Assembly (NCBI RefSeq): GCF_047948215.1
Contig: NC_134465.1
Coordinates: forward strand, 43,375,946 to 43,439,945
Source: Lycorma delicatula
Lineage: Eukaryota; Arthropoda; Insecta; Hemiptera; Fulgoridae
DNA: 64,000 bases
Reading direction: 5' to 3'
Shown: piece by piece, positions 57,884 through 64,000 of the stretch
How the letters are laid out: the number at the start of each line of letters is the position of its first letter
How positions within the stretch are numbered: the first letter of the stretch is position 1
The notes under the pieces: model-generated
What the model was told of the DNA's origin: nothing
The model's database searches: none
Seen by the model: the letters and a program-made list of their open reading frames with translations, nothing else
Position numbers and translations under genes: made by a program

Positions 57884-58739
57884 AAATTAGGTTTTTCAGC
57901 TCTGCTTGTGTGATGAGATAAGGTTCAGTATTTGATTCTGCTAGAACGTTAATAAATATCTACTGAAGCTGAGGATTCATTGATTGAGCCTTCTAGGCAA
58001 TCAGAAATTTCTTTCCAAGAAGTTGGAGCCATTGGAATTGGTAAATCAACAACATGACGTACTGGTCTCATAGCTGAACAAACATTTTGGTATGCAATAC
58101 TAATTTATTGTTTGAATTGAAACCAGTAACATTTGTTAAGCAAAAATAGCAATTATCATAATGGTTAGTAGGATCTCGCCAAATCATAGATATGCCAAAA
58201 GACAAATGCTCTTTTTTCCTATTAACCACTGGGTTAATTTAACGTAGCACATGATGCATCATGCTACATGAGGAGCTCAGGATGAAACACATACAACCCA
58301 GGAGATGAAACACATACACAACTTAACAAATCTTTGATGTTCAATAAAATAATACAAAAAGTTGTTCTGTCATAAAAATCTTTTATTAAATTAATGGCAT
58401 CACTTATGAAACAATCTTTATAATATGTGTTTGATAAAATCACTCTAACCACTAAAGAAGACAGCAGTCATACCAACAGCTGAACTCATACTAAAGAAAA
58501 TTTCATCATGTTGAATTACTAATTACTTGACTCACAGACATGCCTATACAAGTCTGACTTAACATGAAACGACAACATTCAACTGTTATGTATCAAATAT
58601 AGGTCTACAGCATGCATCACAATATAAATCAGATGTGAATAAGCAAACAGATGTACTAACTTATTTGTACTGTGCGTTTCATGAATGATGGAACAAATAA
58701 ACTTAGGGGGTTGTTATTTAAGAACGTTACGCGATGGGT
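57884..58739. other. Unannotated AT-rich sequence
   Basis: No supported gene or element. Confidence 0.5.
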
Positions 58740-59222
58740 TGTTTTGGAATAAATATTCATATTTGGTATATAAAATACTATGTAGGGCACCTACTCCCTT
58801 TTCAGTTCCAAATTTTATGTTGACCAGTGTAATTTGCCGGCTTTTTTGAAAAATGTACCTTTACAGACTAGACTGCAAATGATTTTCCAGCATGATGGCT
58901 CAATGCCACATTTCTCTTTAGTAGCTAGAAATCACTTGAATGCTAATTTCTTAAACTGGACTGGACGTGGTGGACCAATCAATTGGCCACCATGATCACC
59001 TGACTTCGCTACTAGATTACCTCATTTGGAACCTTATGAAAACCATATTATACCAACAAAAAGTTAATACTAAAGAAGATTTATTCATTAAAACATGAAA
59101 TGCTACTGAATTTATACGAAAAGATCGTGAGATGATACGGAAAGTCACCAGAAATATTTTACGCCAGGCAGAGGCTGTGTACATTGTGAAGGAGGGAGTA
59201 TCAAACAATTACTGTAACTGAG
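58740..59222 (+). pseudogene. Degenerate mariner-like transposase, C-terminal half
   Basis: From about 58811 the plus-strand frame reads LQTRLQMIFQHDGSMPHF (second catalytic Asp motif, family form QHDGAPPHF). It continues through GRGGPINWPP, stop, SPDFA, where the family has an Arg then SPDLTPLDFFLWG. The in-frame stop and a shift end it, and a later stretch reads NILRQAEAVYIVKEG, the usual C-terminal helix. The first third of the gene and both ends are missing. It belongs to a different subfamily from the transposase at 56753-57748. Confidence 0.75.
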
Positions 59223-60189
59223 GTATGTTATTCTGTTATTATTTCATGTATTTTATTTTTCTGTTTTGCTATATTAAGAATGATGTTTATTACATACAGA
59301 AAGAATAATACGATTTTCTGTCTATTTTTTGCCTGTTTTGTTTTAATAGAATACCGATCTTTATGTTTTTTTATTTAATATTTATTAACCGTATTTACAT
59401 TAATTTTCCCAAAATTAAATTCTGTACAACTTTTGTTACTAAAATTAACCCTACAACTTTTGTTTTATTTAACAAAACTATTGTACTACAAACTTAAAAA
59501 AAACTTGTTTTTCAACACCATATTTTGTGTTTTACAACAGATTCTTAATAGCTCTGGGACTTGTTTTATCCTATTTCCCAGCTTAAATTACATAAGAAAC
59601 CACCAATTTTACTCATTAATTTGTGTTCCAAAAATTACAGTACAACTTCTTTTTATTAGAAGAGCTAAAATCCATGCAAAATCTTTCGCTAGCCATATCT
59701 CTCAAAAACAGTGTTTCCAGACCTATGTTTATACAAAAGTTTTCATTATTTCCACCAGTAGAACATGTCCTGAAAGTTTCTTTCTTTCTTTGTGGGGCCC
59801 AATGTATATAAAAACAAAGTTCACTGATTAAAAAAGGATCAGTGCGATTACTAAGCACTGATCCTAGATAGAATGCGTCTATCAAAGTTTGATATCTCAT
59901 CCTTATTTCGCAGACCATTGAGATGAGATATAATAAAATTAATAGCACAGTCTAATAAAGATAAGATTGCTGTTCGATTTGTAAAAATATTTTAGTCCAC
60001 ACAAAAAAAGTTATGAAGTTTATTGACTTTCTGTGTCACATTCCTATATCTTTTCAGACACATTTGACACGATTTAATAGCATTGTCTATAAGAGATGTG
60101 AGTAGTTTATCATAAATATAGAAAATTATATATGTCTGCTTGTTTATATTATTAAGGAATTTACTGAACATTTTGTATTTAGTAAGATT
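59223..60189. other. Unannotated sequence
   Basis: Short frames on both strands at 59433-59948 overlap each other and have no recognisable domain. Nothing is supported. Confidence 0.45.
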
Positions 60190-61400
60190 AGATTTATAGG
60201 TTTTTACAGGTTGAAACTACCGACCTATTAACAAAGGCAATGTATTTACTAAATTATTTAACAATAGTTTACAATAAAATTATGCCATTTGTTGCTAAAA
60301 ATATTGTGTCTGAACAGCATGGTTTTCTTGAAAGTATAAATCAACTCAAATAAACCTTACTATGTATAAAACTGAATTTTTAAACAATGGTTACATAATT
60401 GATTCACATTACACAGAATTTTATGAAGCATATGACACATTAACACTGATCTATTAGTTAGAAAACTAACAAAAATTGGTTTCAATGGTTTGTTATTATG
60501 GTTTAAGTCTTTTCTCACTGACAGAATTCAATATGTTAAAAATCAATAACAATATATCAAAACCAATTAATGTAATCTCTGGCAATGACCAATGTATGCA
60601 TCTTGGATCACCATTTTTTCTTGTTTTCATTAATGATTTGGCTTCAATAATTAAATATATAAAACTTTCATTATTTGCAGATGATCCCAAACTTTACAAA
60701 ACTATAATTCTTTTGATATGTTGCTTCAAGTTGATTTAGATGATTTGATAAATTAGTACGAGTAACATGTAATTTTGAAAAATGCTTTCATATCTCTTTT
60801 CAAAAAACCAATTATATTAAATACAATTACACATTTACTAACAACCCTATACCAAAAAAAATGTGCCCCTATGTTAAAGTTCAAGGTATCTTTATTGACA
60901 ATAAATTAAAATTTCAGTATCTTATCAATTACATAGTTCTAAAACTATAAAAAATTTCCATCTGGTTTTTTGGGTTCTTTAGATGTCAAAACATGAAGAT
61001 CTGGTGAAAAACATATATGCCCAAATTGGACAGATTACAATACTTTCTCTTCTACAGCTAGAACGCTAGACAGAAAAGTAAAACTAAATTTTAACGAAAA
61101 ATTTTAAGTCTTCACTTTTCATATATTTACCCAGTTTTAATATATTGCTCAGTTATTTGGAGAGCTACGATTTCAACTCAAATTAAATTAATTTAAAAAA
61201 GCCTTGTCATTTTTTTCTCAGATATTCAGAAAATAAATTAGGAATGCCTATGAATTACTATAATCACAATTATTATTATATTTCAAAACTATTAAAAATT
61301 CAGACTTTAAGTTTGGTGATGAAAAAGTAAATTTAGACTCATCTGAATTACTTAAACATTTTATTTCTAAATTCCAAATATAAATCTAAGAAATAATAAA
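60190..61400 (+). pseudogene. Degenerate jockey/CR1-like reverse transcriptase
   Basis: The landmarks are in order but scattered over frames: a NKIMPF...VSEQHGFL block near 60270-60330, an AYDTL (AFDT-like) stretch near 60430, a FNGLLLLWF-like segment near 60480-60510, the frame 60476-60739 with LGSPFFLVFINDLA (normally preceded by a PQG) and LFADDPKLYK (FADD box, with Pro where Ala/Val is usual), and later the weak tail (VIWRAT near 61155). Stops and shifts abound. It is a non-LTR RT of the jockey/CR1 group, unlike the window's main LINE family. Confidence 0.75.
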
Positions 61401-62259
61401 TAATTACTATTTTTATGTACAAATCAGTTCACATGGATCTCTTCTACTTCATATTTATCTAACTTATCAAATAATAATAATACAAACTGGTTTAATTTAT
61501 ATAATTCTTTGTTACATACTATCAAAATCAATTCTAAGATGTTATTATTATATGTAAATTTATAACATAATTACAGTTTTTTATAATAAGTATTAACTTA
61601 TAGCATCATCTCTTTTGTATTCATAGGATATTATCGCATTTATTTGAAATAAAAAAATCTTCTCTTTTATCAACCATGAGAACGGATATTTCTTTGTCTG
61701 ACTGTTACCACTTCCCTTGCAATCTCTTCTTCTCTATTAGCATCATGATACACATTATAATTTATCATTTTGTCACTGTTTCTAGCACATAAACCTGAAA
61801 TGCAAATATTTCAAATAAAAATTGTAAATGGTAATATACAATTCTTTTATAATTATAAAAGAAAAAAATAATTATAAAACATCTTTATAGTTATTATAGA
61901 CAGTGTAGTACATACTCATTGCAATACATACAGATTAATAAAACATACTAATTTCTAACTAGCGAGTATCATACCATGAGGAGTGCCAGTAATGTTCAAG
62001 TTCTACTAGCAAAACTGCTGCCTTCAGTGATGTGAAGTAAGTTTGCTGTATAACTTAGTTTAAAGAAACCAAATCGCTAACAATTTAATTCAATATGATT
62101 ATTTTTTTGGCAGACCTACTACTTACACTTGAAACAGGGTCTTTTTGAGACACGTTCTGTTCAACAGATTATGAAATATCAACAGATTACCCACATGTTT
62201 CTGATGCTGCTGTAAAACAGTTTAAAGAGAAATTTCCACGTAACAAATCAATATAAATA
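61401..62259. other. Unannotated AT-rich sequence
   Basis: No feature supported. Confidence 0.5.
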
Positions 62260-63835
62260 TGCTAAGATTCCCTATCTAGTTCCAGTCATTTCATTTCGGT
62301 ATACCCCTACATCCTACATACCTAACAATTTGTTTAACATATTCCAAGCATTGCCTGCCTGTACAATTTTTCCACCTGCAGTTTCCAAGATTCCTATCTA
62401 GTGCCAGTCATTTCATTTCGGTATACCCCCACATCCTACATTCCTAACAATTTGTTTAACATATTCCAAACATTGCCTGCCAGCATAATTTTTCCATCTA
62501 CCTGTACCTCCAATATCAAAAAGACTACTCCAGAATGCCTTAAGATGTGACTTATAAGTCTGTCTCTTTTTTTAGCTATACTTTTCCAAATGCTTCTTTC
62601 TTCATCAATTTGGCACAATACCTCTTCATTTGTCACTTTAACCACCCACCTGATTTTTAACATTTTCCTACAGTACCACATTTCAAAAGCCTAAAATCTT
62701 TTCTTCTCGGTATACTGATCGTCCAAGTTTCAATACCACATAAAGCTACGCTCCAAACATTTACTTTCAAAAATGATTTCCTCATGTTTAAATTAAATTT
62801 TAATGTAAGCAAATTATATTTCTGACTGAAAGCTCGTTTCACCTGTGCTATTCATCATTACATATTGCTCCTGCTTCGTCCATCTTTAGTAATTCTACTT
62901 CCCAAATAACAAAATTCTTCTACCACTGTAATATTTTCTCGTCCAACTTTTATATTCAGTGGTCCATCTACTTTATTTCTACTACATTTCATTACTTTCA
63001 ATTTTGTTCTTGTTTATTTTCATGTGGTAGTTCTTGCATAGGGCTTTATCCATTCATTGTTTCATCTAAATCTTTTTTACTCTTGGCTAGAATTACTATA
63101 TCATCAACAAATCATAGCATCTTTATCTTTAACATCATTAACTTCTACTTTTATTAAAAATAAAAAAATTACAAGGGTAGGGAACATCCCTGTCTGACTA
63201 CCTTTTTTATTACTGACTCTTTCTTATCCTCTTTGATCATTACTGTTGCAGTTTGGTTCCTATAAATAGTGAATGTTGGAGATTGTTCTTCTGTCTCTAT
63301 ACTAGAACCTCAAATTTTTTAAAATGCTGAACATTTTATTTTCTAAGTCTATAAATTCCATTATGTTGGTTTGTTTTCTCTAAATCTTCTTTCTACTATT
63401 AAGCTGGGTGCTAAAACTGCTTCCCTTGTTCCTATACTTTTCCTGAAACCAAATCAGTCTTCTCCTATCACTTCTTCCACTGTCCTCTCAACTTTTCTGT
63501 ACAGAATTATATTTAAGATTTTTGATGCACGAGTAGTTGAAGCTAATTGTTCTGTATTCTTCAAATTATTTGCTTGTGCTTTCTTTGGTATCATAACAAT
63601 TAACACTGTTTTTGAAGTCTGACGGCACTTCCTGATTTTGTAAATATTACACACCAGTTTGTATACTCTATCTATCGCTTCCTCAGCTGCACTGTGCAAT
63701 AATTCTGCAGGTATCCCGTCTATACCAAGAGCCTTTCTGCCATTCAAATATTTTAATGCTCTATTAAATTCAGATCTCTGTATTGTATCTCCCTTTTTAT
63801 TCTTTTTGACTTTCTCTTCTTCCTCTATAACAGTA
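62260..63835 (-). mobile_element. Old, divergent LINE copy with internal tandem duplication
   Basis: The order matches the main LINE on the minus strand: the C-terminal RRDRLIGHILRH equivalent (KKRDRLISHILRHSG, near 62530-62570), the RT with a damaged catalytic box (near 63100-63120), and GRKALGIDGIPAELL (near 63700-63745). Divergence and breaks are much greater than in the other copies. The last 80 bp of the element are present twice (about 62265-62350 and 62385-62475). Confidence 0.85.
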
Positions 63836-63839
63836 GTTA

Positions 63840-63867
63840 TAGGTTAGGTTAGGTTAGGTTAGGTTAG
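63840..63867 (+). repeat. Interstitial telomeric-type repeat (TTAGG)n
   Basis: About 5.5 perfect units of the insect telomere pentamer (as AGGTT) sit exactly at the broken 5' end of the LINE at 62260-63835. The array is too short for a telomere. It could be a repair patch or a LINE 5' junction addition. Confidence 0.95.
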
Positions 63868-63897
63868 TAATTCTAATAATAAAAACAAATCTCCAAA

Positions 63898-63998
63898 ACC
63901 GTAAAGAAACAGAGAAATTCTGGGATCTACTTAACCAGACTGTAAATAACATCTCCAAAAATCATATTACAGAGACTTCAATGCTCAACTAGGTAGAT
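63898..63998 (+). pseudogene. Fragment of a non-LTR endonuclease domain
   Basis: The text KFWDLLNQTVNNISKNHI, followed after a small frame slip by DFNAQLGR, matches the middle of an APE-type retrotransposon endonuclease (family form GDFNAQLG, which holds a metal-binding Asp and Asn). It runs off the right edge. It is not part of the main LINE, whose motif is GDWNAS. Confidence 0.65.
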
Positions 63999-64000
63999 AA

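Noticed and set aside
1..64000. CRISPR arrays, bacterial operons, rRNA genes
   Set aside because: No regularly spaced repeats with unique spacers, no ribosome-binding-site-led gene clusters, no rRNA-like sequence.

Overview
This is eukaryotic, very AT-rich, intron-scale DNA from an arthropod, most likely a hemimetabolous insect and plausibly a hemipteran. The grounds are GT-AG spliced coding exons, several non-LTR retrotransposon lineages, mariner-like and Helitron elements, tRNA-derived SINEs, long microsatellites, and a short TTAGG-type (insect telomere motif) array near the right edge. Nothing looks bacterial: there are no operons, CRISPR arrays or rRNA. Species assignment is inference.

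Host gene. Four small exons on the minus strand (34298-34340, 15458-15603, 3357-3522, 2242-2372) join in a consistent reading frame across canonical splice sites. They encode the first 162 residues of a secreted or membrane immunoglobulin-domain protein: a short signal peptide, a complete first Ig domain and the start of a second. The sequence style best fits the extracellular part of a PDGF/VEGF-receptor-like tyrosine kinase (insect Pvr family). The remaining Ig domains, transmembrane segment and kinase would lie beyond the left edge. Introns 1 and 2 are about 18.7 and 11.9 kb and are packed with transposons.

Mobile DNA. One APE-type LINE family has at least eight copies (7.4, 17.1-17.65, 21.2-23.8, 28.8-32.0, 39.3-41.2, 44.4, 47.1-49.3 and 55.8-56.7 kb), plus an older divergent copy at 62.3-63.8 kb. 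Several copies have recognisable target-site duplications. The copy at 28.8-32.0 kb is nearly full length with a 5' leader, and the one at 47.1-49.3 kb has the best-preserved reverse transcriptase. Other elements are a mariner-like transposon (55240-57873) with a LINE nested in it; degenerate transposases at 0.6-1.4, 11.9-12.6 and 58.7-59.2 kb; a degenerate jockey/CR1-like reverse transcriptase at 60.2-61.4 kb; an R1/jockey-like ORF2 tail at 13.2-13.7 kb; a non-autonomous Helitron (24932-25819); tRNA-derived SINEs; and foldback elements at 27.8-28.06 and 54.37-54.73 kb.

Unknown element. The stretch 7.9-9.8 kb holds a run of broken, AT-rich reading frames that I cannot assign. Its right part recurs in reverse orientation at about 24.0-24.56 kb, and both copies end in the same tRNA-like module with A- and B-box motifs. 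It could be an uncharacterised large DNA transposon or an old integrated DNA virus. It is the most likely place here for something undescribed.

The region right of the putative first exon (34.6-64 kb) contains no host gene I can support. It is intergenic, or intron of genes outside the window, filled with the elements above.
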